DNA of 64,000 nucleotides from Membranipora membranacea (lineage: Eukaryota > Bryozoa > Gymnolaemata > Cheilostomatida > Membraniporidae), in contig OU612065.1 in assembly GCA_914767715.1 (NCBI GenBank), forward strand, positions 34,720,001 through 34,784,000. The letters run 5' to 3'. The notes beneath the pieces are model-generated. The model worked only from the letters and a program-made list of their open reading frames with translations, ran no database searches and was not told where the DNA came from. A program made the translations under genes and the position numbers. Every line of letters begins with the position of its first letter. The stretch's first letter is position 1. This document shows positions 24,690 to 37,189 of the stretch, piece after piece.

Positions 24690-25285
24690 ACTTTTTACTT
24701 TTTGTTGCAGGGTCTCGCCAGCTACTGAGAATGATGGGATAAAGACAGATTCTTGTAGGCTGAGGTTCATGGTAGTTAATTTCTTTGCATCGTGAAGAAG
24801 ATTTTTTTTTTATGATATTCCAGAGTAAAGGCCCCCCTAAATTAGCTTGACTAATTGTATATCTGTTTTGAGTTTTGAGATCAATAAGTTTTGAGAAGGT
24901 TAGATCAGGACGCATCCTGTCAAAGGTTTTGGAAGAGTCGTGCATTACTGACTGGACACAAAGAGTGTTCTTATCATCAGAATAATGGCGATTAACAGCT
25001 GAAAATTTCACTCGAGCATTTGTGGTTCTAAGTTGACCAGTGAAGGCATATTGATTAGGAGTATCGGGATTTTTCTATTGTAACCTGTAAGATATTATTC
25101 TTTCCACTACGTTGCTAAGGTGTTACAGTAGGCTTATCGGTTTGTAATCATTGAAACTCTCAGGGTTATTGTTCTTATTATTGGCAAGACTTCAGGTCTT
25201 TTCCGGAGTAAGGGGAATTTCCACTTGTGAAAATTTCATTTGAAGAGAGTATACTCATCACCATGTCTTGAGGGTCAATCCGTTT
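24690..25285 (-). mobile_element. CR1/Jockey-like LINE fragment, 5' part of reverse transcriptase
   Basis: The minus strand encodes, with stops and shifts, NPESFNDYKPISLL, SNVVERIISYRL, NQYAFTGQLRTTNA and then DDKNTLCVQSVMHDSSKTFD with RMRPDLTFSKLI. This matches the RT block 'FRPIS.LP..SK..ER', 'Q.AF..G.STT.A' and 'LD.SKAFD' of non-LTR elements. It is probably the same family as the fragment at 16924-17692 but covers an earlier part of the RT. Degenerate and inactive. Confidence 0.8.
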
Positions 25286-25299
25286 GAAAAACTCTGTAG

Positions 25300-26275
25300 G
25301 GAATATCCGATCTTTTACTAGGCTCAGTAGGGTCAGAGATTATTTAGTTTTCTTAATGCATTGTTGTCAGATATTTTTGATCAGTTTACTCAACCTAGCT
25401 ACACATAACAAACCCCTTGTCATACACTACCTAACTACAACACCAATCGTCCAAACTTATGCTGTTCCCTGCAAGGCGCATCGGAGTACCCTGAAGAGGG
25501 GAAGAAGAAGAAGCCAGCTTTTAAATGGAGCCTGATGCTTTTCGATTGGCGTACACGCCAATCTTAGATTTAAATCAACAAATAGTTTGAACATAATTTT
25601 TTTTATCGCCTCAAAGCAGCTTTTACTCACTAATTTGGTTTTATAAATTATGAACTTCAAGCTGTTGAGAGCACTTTTTAGTAGCCTCCAAAAATGTTTG
25701 CAGAATTTTTTTTCCGTAATTTGACAAAATCCTGTAATTTCCACTCCATGAATTGTTAAAATAGAATCGACATGGACTTATTTTGTATCATTGAAATGCA
25801 CCATACCTGCCATAAATTGTTTTAACTCTGAGCCTCCAAATTTGTTGAGCCCTGATTGGGTCTTGTGCACAAAGCGCAAGCGGCAGAGAAGATAATGGGA
25901 TAATAGACTAAGAGAGCGTTCAATAAGGAATACCTTATAATACTAGATAACTTGTGATTGGATATAATATCTAAGCTTACTGCATCCACTGAAGACTTGG
26001 AGCCTTTGACTAAGGGATGACTTCAAAAACTCTTAAAATATAGAGTATATGCAAGCGTCTTGAGAACCTACGAGCATGTATAACTTGGCAGAAAATGACA
26101 AAGCTAAAACTTTTTGAAGCCTTATATGCCGCTGCGATGATTATCAGTGACAAACTATCATTGTGCAAATGCCGTGTCTAATTGTATGAACATATCTATA
26201 TGAACGTTATTTGTTTTCACGAGCGTATTTACGTAACATACTCTATCCTATATTTATGAATGATAACATGAATGG
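25300..26275. other. spacer, no gene seen
   Basis: No coding-like frame, no splice-bounded exon and no obvious repeat other than simple AT-rich sequence. Confidence 0.4.
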
Positions 26276-26700
26276 GTTTTCCCCGGAGCTGGGTTTTTCC
26301 CAGAGCTGGGTTTGCCCCAGGGCTGAGTTTTCCCCAGAGCTGGGATTTCCCCACGGCTGGGTTTCCCCAGGACCGGGATTACCCAAGGGACGGGATTTCC
26401 CCAGGACTTGGATTTCCACAGGGCCGGGATTTCCCCAGGGCTGGGATTTCTCCATGACCGGGAGTTCCCAGAGCCGGGATTTCCCCAGGGACGGGGGTTT
26501 CACCAGGACCGGGATTTCCCCAGGGCTGGGATTTCCCCAGGGCTGGGATTTCCCAAGGGCTGGGATTTCCCAAGGGCTGGGATTTCCCCAGCAGCGGGAT
26601 TTCCCCAGGGCTGGGATTTCCCCAGCACCAGGATTTCCCCAGGAATGGGATTTCCCCATGGCTGGGATTTCCCCATGGCTGGGTTTTCCCCAGTTTTATT
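26276..26700. repeat. 17-bp minisatellite, about 25 units, consensus GGGATTTCCCCAGGGCT
   Basis: About 25 head-to-tail units of 17 bp (a few 16 or 18), best conserved in the right half. Thirteen or so units contain GGGATTTCCC exactly, which matches the NF-kappaB/Rel site consensus GGGRNNYYCC; most others differ by one or two bases. Because 17 is not a multiple of three and the unit has no stop, several frames on both strands stay open; those frames are not genes. It is far more GC-rich than its surroundings. Confidence 0.95.
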
Positions 26701-26726
26701 ATACATGTGTCAAAGATGGGATTAGC

Positions 26727-26860
26727 AAAGCACAACCACACACACCAGGACACAGTCCATTAGTTGGTCATTGTTATTGTGTCTATTTAAAAGTTATTAT
26801 TTCTGCCATTGGAAGTGAATAAAAAATGGTTATTATTATGGCATTTCCAGTGACATATAT
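26727..26860. repeat. dispersed repeat, copy 2
   Basis: Second copy of the sequence at 13948-14095 (GCAAAGCACAACCACACACA, ACAGTCCATTAGTT, TATTTCTGCCATTGGAAGTG, GGCATTTCCAGTGACA). It abuts the 17-bp minisatellite. Confidence 0.8.
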
Positions 26861-26882
26861 CCACCTCACCCTTCACCACAGC

Positions 26883-27060
26883 CGGCCTGCATTGACCAGC
26901 AACTGACCTGCATGGCTGGAACATCTGGCCCAATCAACATGGAATCCTCACAGGTGTTTGCCTCACCTTTCCATTTGTCCCAGTATCCATTTCAAAGCAA
27001 TACACCAAGGACAAGTAATACAAATTACCACATGTTCAAGGACAGCCCTTTGGCAGCTTG
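26883..27060 (+). CDS. possible terminal exon, unknown protein
   Basis: A strong pyrimidine-rich acceptor (CTCACCCTTCACCACAG) at 26882 is followed by 59 open codons to TGA at 27058-27060. The frame begins PACIDQQLTCMAGTSGP and is rich in Ser, Pro and Gln (SPFHLSQYPFQSNTP). No upstream exon was found. It could be the tail of a transcription-factor-like protein, but that is only composition. Confidence 0.3.
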
Positions 27061-27227
27061 AAAAAATGGATCCTATGCTCACATCATGAAAAAGATGACA
27101 TTACTTATTTTATTTTCCTAAAAGCTGCAAAGGCGGTAATGCCAATATTCATGTTCATTCACAATTAAGTGAAGATGATATTTTCTAATCAATAAACTCC
27201 CTCAGCGTTTTAATTTCTCACCTTTCT

Positions 27228-30200
27228 CACCTAGCCGGCTGTACCCTTAGCGGGTAGCCGTTCTGCTAGCTCCAAGTTCAATTAGAGAATGTCATCTGAC
27301 CCTGTTGTTCACATCCTCCTGCTCCAGACCCCAACGACTCATGTCTGACTTTATGGTGTCTTTCCATCGCTGCCTGGGTCTTCCTCTCCTTCTTTTACCT
27401 CCGACCACTAGATTGGTGACCTAGCGGATATCTTCCTCCTCCTCTCTCCGGCAAACATGACCATGCCACTGCAGGCGTCTCTTCCTCATATACGTTGAAA
27501 TTTCTTTAACTCCTGCCTGTCTCCTGATCTTGGTGTTCTCGACATGGCCCTCATAGCTGATCCAATCAATATGTTTTAGCATCCTCATTTCTGTCGCATC
27601 CATTCGCTGTGTGACCTGCCAGGTTTCGCTGCCATACATGAGTGTTGGCTTAATAGATGTTTTGTATAGAAGTACTTTTAGTTAAGTTGGTACTTTCTTG
27701 TCACACAACACTACCTGTAAGATCCCTCCACCTGTCCCAAGCCGCACCTATCCTCCTAGCTGTCTCCGCACCACACCCTCCATCCTGATCTATCATGGTA
27801 CCCAGGTACTTAAAGGCAGTTTTCTCAGGTACTTCACTATGGTCATGCTGGTTGTAGTTTTTCAGCTTGATCTTCCTAGTTGCTCCTGTTGGTGGCATGT
27901 ACTCCGTTTTAGTCCTACTCAGTTTCAGTCCTGCATCCTCTAGGTGTTTTCTCCAGTCCTTCAGTCTACCCTCCATTCCATCTGCCTCTCTATCGCATAG
28001 AACTAAATCATCTGCGAACAGCATGGCCCATGGGGGTTCCTCAACTATCTCCTCCGTGATCACATCCAAAATCACTACAAACAGGAAGGGACTGAGAGCT
28101 GAGCCTTGGTGTAGACCAACATCTATCCTCACTTCCTCTGTAAATCCCACATTTGTATTCACAGATGTGGAACAGTTTTCATACATATCCTCTATCAGTC
28201 TGACATACTCTTCTGGCACTTGTCGTCTCCTTAGGCAATACCAGATCAATTCTTTTGGCACGGTGTCATAGGCTTTTTCGAGATAAACAAAAACTAGATG
28301 CAGATCCTGTTGGTACTCTCTCATCTTCTCTTGCAATAACCTCAGACAGAACATAGGCTGTGTTGTTGATTTGCCTTTCTGAAATCCGTACTGTCTCTCA
28401 GATATGTCAACAATAGTCCTCAGTCTAGATTCCACTATCCCTCCCAGAGCTTGAGGCAGTGACTGAGAAGTTTGATGCCTCGGTAGTTAGCGCAGTTCAG
28501 GGAGTCTCCTTTCTGTTTATAGAATGGTGTTAACAACTCTTCCGCCATGAAACTGGTATGCCTGGCTTCTGTATATCCCTCAAAACTGATGTCATCCAAC
28601 TCCCTTCGGTATCTCCTAATCTCTTGACTATCTCAATAGGGAACTCATCCAGTCCGGCTGCTTTTCATTTTTTCATTTTCTCGAGCTGAGTTTTCACTTC
28701 CTCCTCACTAATCAGAGCAATTGGCCCTTCTGCTTGCTGGACCTCTTCTAATTCCTCTCTTCTATTCCTAGTATTGAGTAGTTGATCAAAATACTCCTGC
28801 CATCTCCTCTTGATATCTCCATCCTCTGGTAATATAAGGCAATCTCCATCTCTCACAAACTTCATCCTATCTATGTCCAATGATCTTCGCTTTCGTGTTT
28901 TGGCCAGCTTGTATAGGTTCTTTGCTCCATTCTCTTCAAGGTCTTTGTACACCTCCTCATACGCCTTCTCTTTTGCTTTCACTACTTCGACTTTTGCCTC
29001 CTTATTCTTCGTTCGATATTCCTCCTCAACTATCCTTTCTTGGTCTTGATCTTGGTCTTCATCTCTCCTAGCTGTTTTCCATCGCTTGAAAGCTTTCTTT
29101 TTCCCCCTTACAACTTCATGGACCTCTGAATTCCACCACCAGGACTCTTTTTCTAGATATTTTCCTCCCCTTGAGACTCCTAGCTCTTCCTTCGCTATCT
29201 TGACTGTATCTACACATGTGTTCTCCCACGTCGCTTCTTCCATTTCTACTTTTTCCTTGATGTTCTCCATCAACTTCATCTCAAACTCATCCCCTTCTGT
29301 CTCCTTCATTTTCCACCAACTTATTCTCTCTGGTCTTTCCCTTCTCTTCTCCTTCTGCTTTTTATGTTCAAGTCTGCGACCAGCAATCTATGCTGGGCAG
29401 CTATTGATTCTCCTGGTATTATCTTTCCATTCTTTACCTTTCCCATCATAGATCTCCGAACTAGTATGTAATCAATCACCGAAAAGTAGCGACCACTCCT
29501 GTATGTTACCAAATGCTCATCCTTCTTTTCAAAGAAGGTGTTGACTAGCGCTAGGTCGTACAACTGAGCAAATTCAAGGATCCTCTCTCATTCCTCTGTC
29601 CTAAGGTCTGTCCTCCATGCCATCTTTCATACCCTGTTCTATCCATGCCAACATGTCCATTTAGATCTCCTGCAACAACAACCTCCTCCGCACCTGGTAT
29701 CCTACTAATCGCATTCTCCAGTTGGTTCCAAAACTGATCTTTCTCCCATTGTTCACATCCTTGCTGTGGTGCGTACAATGTTATAGTTCCTCCCTGGTGT
29801 TACCAACTTCATTGTCATCACTCCTCTGATACCCTCTGTACATCTATCACCTTATCCTGCCAGTAGCTGCTGAGACAAATCCCAACTCCATTCCTTGGTC
29901 GTTTCCCTCCACAATAATACAGCTTGCATCCCTCACCAAGATTTCGGGCCTTTCCTTTCGATTGACCTCCTGTCCATATTGTTTCCTGCGGGCAAAGAAT
30001 ATCAATTCTCCTGGCTGTCATCACTGCCGCTATCTCTCTGCTTTTACTAGTTAGCGTCCCTGCATTTAACGAAGCTATCCGCACCTGTCGGTTTTGCCCC
30101 TCTCTCTTATTTGTCACAGTGTTATATCTGGATATCGACATTTTGATTAAGGTTTCATTACCAGAGGAATGTCCGGACCCTCGTGATTGATTTATAAGTA

Positions 30201-30770
30201 GATTGTGTTAATTAAAAATAATGAGCAATTAATCTCCCTGGTATGTTAATAATGTTTCCTTTTAATGCTGTGCATCACTAATTAGTATCATATATAATGT
30301 AATGTTCCCCTAACTAGCGTCAGTTGTGATATTGGGATCGAGAATAAAAGTAGCAATTCTATCTGCTCACTCTTTCCTTATTAACATCTCACACTATCCA
30401 ACTCATAAGAATTCTCCCAATATAGCTCACCATCGAGACACCACACTAAATCATTACACACAGCATAAATACAGGACATTATCAGACACAAAGATGTAAC
30501 TATACCACCAAACAAAAGACATCATTATCAGTTACATCAACAGCGTCGGGGCAAACTTGGTTCCGCTGCGTGCCCGCATAATACGGGCGGCCTCCTAGCA
30601 TAGTCTGATTGTCTACTTGTACTTGGTACTTGCATAATTCCTGTTGTGGCGGGGTTTTCCACAGCCGGATGCCCTTCCTGTCTCCAACCCTCTGTGCTTA
30701 TCCGGGCTTGGGACCGGCTGCTGGCATGCTGGCTTGCAAACCAACAGGCCACATTCCCTCATTGTTTTAA
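27228..30770 (-). mobile_element. RTE-like LINE, nearly full length, inactivated
   Basis: Read on the minus strand. A GC-rich 5' region (about 30770-30150) is followed by an APE-type endonuclease (29321-30141; RIASLNAGTLTSKSREIA, DILCPQETIW, VVAGDLNGHVG, VNTFFEKKDEHLVTYRSGRY). Next come a linker (28665-29309) and a reverse transcriptase (27701-28435; QYGFQKGKSTTQPMF, FVYLEKAYDTVPKELIW, GLHQGSALSPFLF, MLFADDLVLCDRE). The 3' domain is at 27230-27680 (YGSETWQVTQRMDATEMRML, LQWHGHVCRRE, RRRGRPRQRWKDTIKSDM). The FADD catalytic box and the endonuclease QET are present. Frameshifts near 28440-28665, 29310-29570, 29780-29820 and 27640-27700, and an in-frame TGA near 27295, break it. The 3' end matches the copy at 19444-19641. 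Confidence 0.9.
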
Positions 30771-31559
30771 TGGTGATGGCTAACTGATGGCACTACAGTC
30801 AATTATCCCAGAAATCTCTTTTACCTATCCACATTCATTAATTTGCAGTTGTGCCTAATGTTTATTTACAAGTTAGTTGCAATAATTTTCATTGACAATA
30901 GCTTGTTCGGAACTTACAGCAGACAATTAATCCCTTAATTACAGAATCAAGCAATTAAAAATCAGCAAGATCCGATGATGCGTCAGACAGCCAGAATTTG
31001 GTTTCATTGTTTCATTTGTGATAATCTAAATAAATCTGAATGATAAACATGACTGAGCTAATAACAATGCAACCAGATTTTAACTTGTGAATTTCATCCA
31101 CTCTCCGAAGAAATAAGCCTCATTGAATTTCGGCAAATTTAATGTCAATATACAGTGTTGAGAATAGTGTATTTCATGGAAGGAATTTTGTTATCACACA
31201 ATTGGAGCAGGGTTTATGATAATACCTACATACTGCCATGCCAGAAGCAGATTTGATGCTTCCCTTAATCATCATGTTTTCTACTCCTACAATTAGTTGC
31301 CGTTTTAACGCTGAGAAATGTACACCATATCTAGTGAAAATCGCCTCAATCTATATTGAATAAGGCCGGTACAAACTGTCCAAAAATGTTTGTGGTTTTC
31401 CCTTGTACCAACAATGATTCAGCATGACTAGCTTAATTGGTTTCGACAATAACCCACACAGTTTTCTAAGGTACCTGTCAATCACAATGGTTCCATACCT
31501 CGAATTTGTGGTCCACTCCAATTTCGAATTATGAATGCTAACCATTCCCATGAAAAACA
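30771..31559. other. spacer, no gene seen
   Basis: AT-rich with no coding-like frame or obvious repeat. Confidence 0.35.
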
Positions 31560-31655
31560 TCTGCCCCGGCCGACCCTGGCCTCCCGCGTCAATGCCCTTT
31601 GAAGTCATTGTGTGCAAGCGTGCTAACCATTCAGCCATGCCGCCTTATCGGAACA
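31560..31655 (-). mobile_element. tRNA-like sequence, probable SINE head
   Basis: On the minus strand the text GCGGCATGGCTGAATGGTTA followed by GCACGC has the form of a tRNA acceptor start plus pol III A box (TGGCTnAGTGGTTA-like). About 50 bp later GGGTCGGCCGGGG sits where a B box (GGTTCRANNCC) would be, but is degraded. I read it as an old tRNA-derived SINE rather than a tRNA gene. Confidence 0.4.
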
Positions 31656-31849
31656 ATGCGATTCAACACGGTATATGGATTTACGTCAAAAATTGTCGAT
31701 CGGTTAATGCGGAAGTGGACTTTAATGCCATTTCCATGAATCTACAACTCCCGAGATCCTTACAAAATCGCAACATGGGACCATTGTGATTGACTTACAG
31801 GTCAATAGTGATCATTTCTTGTCCCTGATAAGAGAGCAAACAGCAATAC

Positions 31850-33960
31850 AATATTTTGAGCTTACTGCAGCTAATCTAAAAAGAAGTTAAGAGCAGGTGA
31901 CCTTCAGCATCCAGGTTCTCAAATTCTTGAATTGCGTATACTGCTAAGACAACATATTGTGTTAGTATTGCATGGGCAAGATTTCCTGACCATTTAAGAA
32001 AGTTTCTGGTGGCGTTACAATCTAATTTTGCCTGACAATCCATAGCTTCTTTGCAGAGGGATTTTCCATTTGAGTTATTGCCAACCAGTTATGATGTTTC
32101 ACAAATGATGGCAGCTGCCCTATTCTGGGAGAGGATAATTTTAATTATAGTAATAAACGTTCTGATACCTGACATATCAACCCCACTAGTTGTTCCTCTC
32201 TATATATATTGAATATTTGGCAAGGGCAAGTTTTGCTTTTGTGACTAATCTAGAAATTTTAGTGCGGTATAGTCATAGAGAAATCTTCACTGGATTTATG
32301 GAAATAAGTTAACAGAATAACAGTAAAAAAATAAGCCCATTTGACCATCTCTGATAGTGATGTTACTCTCATAGCACTCTATGCTGATTTTCCAAGTTGA
32401 GATTGATATCTAGTGAAATGTAACATTGATTGATGGGACAGGGTTATTGAAGACAATTTCAATGGAAGAATTGAGGGTATTCAGATCTCTTCGTTTTAGC
32501 CACTGTTTATCTTTGAGATTTATTCTGACACTTCTCGCTTGTGGGTGAACACAACTCCCAAAATATGAAAATCAAAACTACATACATGCAATGTAATTTT
32601 CGATGTGGAAATGCTAAACTTTATTGTACCAACGTGAACTTTTGGGCTCCCCTTGCCATTTGAAATGGTTTTTCTTATTCATATTTATTTCCCTGTCCTA
32701 CTGAAACGTAATTCCATTGAGCCTGTTTCTCAATTGTTTGCACCTGAAAATGATTTGAGAATTTAATTAGTTACTTACATACTTATTTCAGTCAAATCGA
32801 CCTTCAAATGTATTACTGGTCTACAAAAAACAATTCCACATTCCTCAGCTCATTCATGCTCAGCTATTTGTAATGCTCATGAGTTGTGAGGTTGATGGCC
32901 GAAAACACAGGATTTTTGTAGTTGTGGATTTATACGGTTAGATACTGCAGATTAATTTCAATCATTTAAACTGCTATATTATTTGCAACTGACTCAGGCA
33001 TGTGGTTCCGATCAGACTGGTTTAGCAATGTGTCTGTTTAAAAACTTTCTATCGTTCAAAAATCAGTGACATACTGTTCAAGAACTACGCGATGGATGCA
33101 AAGATTTGACTATGGCTTTTTGCGTTAAGAAAATAATACAGACCCAAATGAGTGCTAAGCTGAAAGATACTCACAGTAACAAAAGTTTTCTACTCCCTCA
33201 ACATATCGCCTATTTCTTGCTAAGAAAGTATCATTAAACTAGACTTACATTGGTACAAAGTTGTTGACTAATTGTAGTTGTAGATCTAGTCAAAATTTCG
33301 ACTTTCCATCAGGATATAAGCCGCTATTAGAATTCGGTGTATATTTCTTTGAGCCCTTTGTTGACAATGTTTCCCCAATTAACACAATTGCACAATCCAC
33401 ACTGTTCAATAATAAGTTTTCTGCTAGTCCAGCTCCTCTCAGTACTCTCTTCTGTGACATCGGTTCTATTGGAGATCATTTTGGATCCCAGATAGAAGGC
33501 AAACAGCACTGTGATAGTCTACATCATGTTTACTGCAGCTTATCTCAAATGAAGTTAAAAGCAGGAATACATCAGCCTAGAGTCAGACACCATCCATGAT
33601 GTTAAGATTTTTAGAGGATAATGACTACTCTTATAGCTATTGAGGTGGTAAGACTGCACACCTGTCAAACATTGATAATACTACTATCTGATAATGCCAC
33701 CAAGCTTGAGGATCAAATTCTAATCTCTTGATGTGGCTGGTTTTATACAGGATAAGCAAATCAATTTCCATCCAATCCATTGTCACTAAAATTTTAAATA
33801 AATTCAGAATCCTTGGCTCATGTACACTATTTGTGATTTCCTCACAATTTGAGAAATTTCTGCTAGTTTTGTATTTTAATTTGGTCTGACACTGCAAAAG
33901 CTTTATTATGGAAGAATTCATCACTTGATTGATAACCAGCAGTCCTATCGCCAGCCAGAA
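31850..33960. repeat. spacer with two diverged copies of one segment
   Basis: The segment 31855-32060 resembles 33520-33920 in order: ACTGCAGC(T/C)(A/T)ATCT...GAAGTTAA(A/G)AGCAGG, later TTTCTG(G/C)T(G/A), then T(C/T)TAATTT(T/G)G(C/G)CTGAC. This suggests an old duplication of about 1.7 kb spacing. No coding-like frame was found in the interval. Confidence 0.3.
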
Positions 33961-35020
33961 ATTATGCTTTAACACTTAAAGGCAACTGTCCTAATCGGGT
34001 GAATTTTCTAAATACAAAACTCTCTGATACCTAGTACCTGGGGATTTTGAAGCAAGCACTCTGCACGTTTTTGCTATGAAAAGCTGATACAGTTTGCTGC
34101 TCGGTGATACTTGGGATATTTCAATTAGAATGAAGCTTACTGCGTGCTAAATTGTGATCATCCTTTGTAGGCCAGAAGCAGCTATAGCCTAAGTTGTTAT
34201 GGCACGGACAATATTTGATGGCAGGATTCTGATCATTTTTTATACTACATCAATATATGTTCTGTAAAATTCACCGGGTGTACCCAGTTGTAGTGGTCAT
34301 ATTTTGAAAATAAATGGCAATTCGTTTTCAATTTAAATGAAGAGAACATAAATCCTCAAGCTGACCTACTTGTATAGAGGACCAATCATCAGTGTGATAA
34401 TGAAGAAATCTATTTATAAAATACTCAATCACATCAACTTGAATTTGGCATTGACATAGCAAATATTAATAATGCATCTTTGTACGGTGCTATTGACTTA
34501 CGCCCAGCCTTTGTTAAATTTAACTCTCATGCTTTAGCAGATGACATAATACAAGGAAGCATGAACATGTCTAACAAAATGACGGTATCACTTTGACTAA
34601 CATTATGGAGCGTATTATTCACTATGAGAAAGTAGATGAAGCAGCCGAGAGTGTTGTTTTGTCAGCCTCAAAGCTTGCTGAACTCAAATATGTGGCTAAA
34701 GAGTGGGTGAAAACTGGGAAAGAGCCGGAATGCTTCATTGCCAAAAATGTATTGACAATGACAATGGATGAATGTTGCACCTATAAATACCATCGTCTTT
34801 GTATGTTCAGATTTTCCAAATCCAAGCTAGAAACAGCCAAGGAAAGTGCCATGAAGAGGAAGGTATGTATAGAACATGCTCATGATTCAGGATTTACTCT
34901 CAAGGTATTAATTGATGACCACGGTGCTGTATGGAAGACCACCTTGTGTTGCTTTGTTTGAACCGATATGAAACTTTGTGTGACGTTGCTCTCAGTCAGA
35001 GATAGTGTTTGGGCCAAGAA

Positions 35021-35109
35021 GATCATTCTGTGATAAATAAGAGAGTTCTATCAAGGAGTAAAAGACTTTTACTCCTTGATAGAACTCTATTATTTATCAC
35101 AAAATGATC
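35021..35109. repeat. long perfect-type hairpin in an intron
   Basis: Arms 35021-35064 and 35066-35109 are reverse complements with only two mismatches over 44 bp and almost no loop. The outer ends read GATCATT(C/T)TGTGATAAATAA. It lies between exons 1 and 2 of the cysteine-rich gene. It is probably a small fold-back element or a very recent inverted duplication. Confidence 0.9.
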
Positions 35110-36111
35110 ACAACACTGAATTAAATCATGGTTGGAAAATCTGAGATGCCTTCAATTTTTTTCAGTCTTGATTGATTGACCCTTGTAATTGCTACTCATT
35201 AACCCTGCTCTAATAATATCCTGTTTTTAAGAATGATGATGGAGCCCTGTTAGAGCCAATTTGCCGAGCCCAAAGAAACTCAGGTCTTCAGAACCGAGTA
35301 CTGTAAGCCTCAGACATTTTCTTCTACCTGTGTCATATGTAATAAGGAGAAGTACAAAAACCGCAAGAAACTACCGCCCTCTAGAGCTGAGACTTTAGAT
35401 GCTGGTAAGTACAATAAACTGCTACACCATAATCTCAGGTTTTATTCTGCCTTCTGCAGACTCTGTAGGGTTGAATTGTTGATTAATTGAGGGAACTTTT
35501 TCAATTACATGTGTTGTATGATCTAAGCTGCATCAATCATAACTATCTCGAGACGAATGATATATCAGTGAGAGAGCCAGCTTTCAAAAATATTATCCTT
35601 CTATTTAGGGGGTTTACTTCCTGCCGCAGAAGCCAAGAATGACACAAAGCTGTTGTCAAGTTTTCAGTTAGGAGATCCTGTTGCCCGTGAAATGAGATAT
35701 CATCGTGCATGCCACAAGAATTATATTGCAACTGTTACGAACAAGCTCAGGTAAAAACTATAAAATCTGTTTGCCACTTATCATTGTCATTTGTCTGGCT
35801 CAACATTATGTGTGTTACATTCCTATGCTGTCCCTCTTTGAAAATTGTTAACAAGTTCACTTGGGCGTAGAGATGAGTTCATATGAAGTGCTGTAAAATT
35901 GTTATACCAATTGTTTTAGATCTAAATGAAAAGCTCGCTTTGTGAGATCTGCATCATGGCGACAACTTGAGGACCTGGTTAGCTCAAAGATAGAGCGCGA
36001 GAAGGGTTCTTACACCGTATCTGATTTACTTGGCTTATATAATAAACTACGTAGAGATAACAGAGAAGATGAGACCAGGTAAGACTATGATATATATTTA
36101 TATATACTAGT

Positions 36112-36208
36112 ATCCCACAATGCAATTTCCTGGAATTCCCAGTGAGATCAGGGCGATAAAATCTTGCGAGACTGGGGTTCCCAGGTTGAAGTTGCATTGT
36201 GCAAGCAT
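36112..36208. mobile_element. small MITE-like element in an intron
   Basis: Imperfect inverted ends of about 30 bp: left CCACAATGCAATTTC...CCAGT, right (reverse complement) GCACAATGCAACTTC...CCCAGT. It lies between exons 4 and 5 of the cysteine-rich gene. A partial relative is at 8838-8890. Confidence 0.65.
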
Positions 36209-37189
36209 TATCAACCTGCCGTTTTGAGAACACTCAAATTCCTTGATCAAACTTTGGCCTTGTTAGACTAGGATTAATTAAAAAAATATGAAAAGTTATG
36301 TCAAAATCTTTTTCTTCCTCGGACTAACATGTATTGTGCTTTCAGACAAAACTATCATCTTTATACAGCCGAAAAGCTTTTGTCTACCGCCTGAAGAGAG
36401 AGTTTAAAGGCCGCCTTAGTTTTCATCAAGCCTCTGATCCCTCTCATGGTGATATAGTGACGAGCAGCAATGCAGTTTTGACTGATTTAGTGACTGATAC
36501 ATCAGTACTCACAAACACATCCAGCCTCTTGAGCGAGGTCGACACTGCCAGCTCATGTGATGAGGAAATCCCTTTCAATAGTGTGACCCAATCCAATCAA
36601 TATCAACTCAATCAGGCAGCAATTTCACTCCGTTTGCATATAGATCAAACCAAAAAAGTCGAGATCCCCTGGCCAACCACTGCAGACAACCTTAACGCTG
36701 AGGCCTGTGTCGAATTTGTTCCGCCACCACTATTTAATTTTCTAGCTATGATGACAGGTCATGCTGATGTGGTCTGTGACTGGAACACCTACTATAATTT
36801 GGACGCCTCTGTTCGCCTAAAAATTCTCAGCTTAGCCCAAGACATTGTACAGCTAAGCTCCAAAGGTGCTGCTGTTACTCCTAAGTCTTTAGCCATCGGC
36901 CTAACAGTGAGGCATATGACTGGGTCTAAATTGCTAGCCAAACTTATTCATGGATTTGGTCATTCTTGCAGCTATGACTCAATTATTAGGCTCGAAACAG
37001 CACTTGCTTTGAAGCAAGCTGCAAATACAGCTTTCAGAGAGAACAGTCTTGATGAGGAGGAGGAGGAGGCTGGCAGAGACGAGGATGATGAGGATGAGGA
37101 AAATGAGTGACCAAATAATAAAAGTTCTTGTTGACTGTAACAAATACTACAATTTTCACTAACTAAAAGTGATTTTGTGAAAAATTTTT

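Larger units (their letters stand above)
34605..37110 (+). pseudogene. cysteine-rich TE-type protein of an unnamed invertebrate family, truncated
   Basis: Five exons: about 34605-34862, 35254-35404, 35609-35750, 35947-36078 and 36346-37110, with matching phases through exon 4. Exon 2 carries STCVICNKEKYKNRKKLPPS, and exon 3 MRYHRACHKNYIATVTN, giving a C-x2-C...H-x3-C set that may bind zinc. Exon 5 encodes EIPWPTTADNLNAEACVEFV, then PPPLFNFLAMMTGH, LSLAQDIVQLSSKGAAVTPK, IGLTVRHMTGSKLLAKLIHG and FGHSCSYDSIIRLETALA, ending in an acidic tail and TGA at 37108. I recognise this block from large, repeat-expanded, uncharacterised invertebrate proteins. In those it continues much further, so this copy lacks the C-terminal part. 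A frameshift near 36393 separates YTAEKL from LKREFKGRLSFHQ. The 5' end is uncertain (a stop at 34572 precedes). The element probably used it as, or with, a transposase; that is inference. Confidence 0.6.

Noticed and set aside
26211-26822. Long open frames on both strands (up to about 200 codons) with glycine/proline repeats
   Set aside because: They arise because the 17-bp minisatellite lacks stops in several frames; the peptide repeats follow the DNA period and no splice or start context supports them.
31351-31638. 95-codon minus-strand frame starting MAEWLARLH
   Set aside because: Its start overlaps a tRNA-like SINE head and the rest shows no protein family; translation of a SINE is a common artefact.
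34969-35100. Exon 1 read-through of the cysteine-rich gene to the stop near 34960
   Set aside because: The frame past 34862 follows a good donor (AAG/GTATGT) and loses protein-like character, so it is intron.
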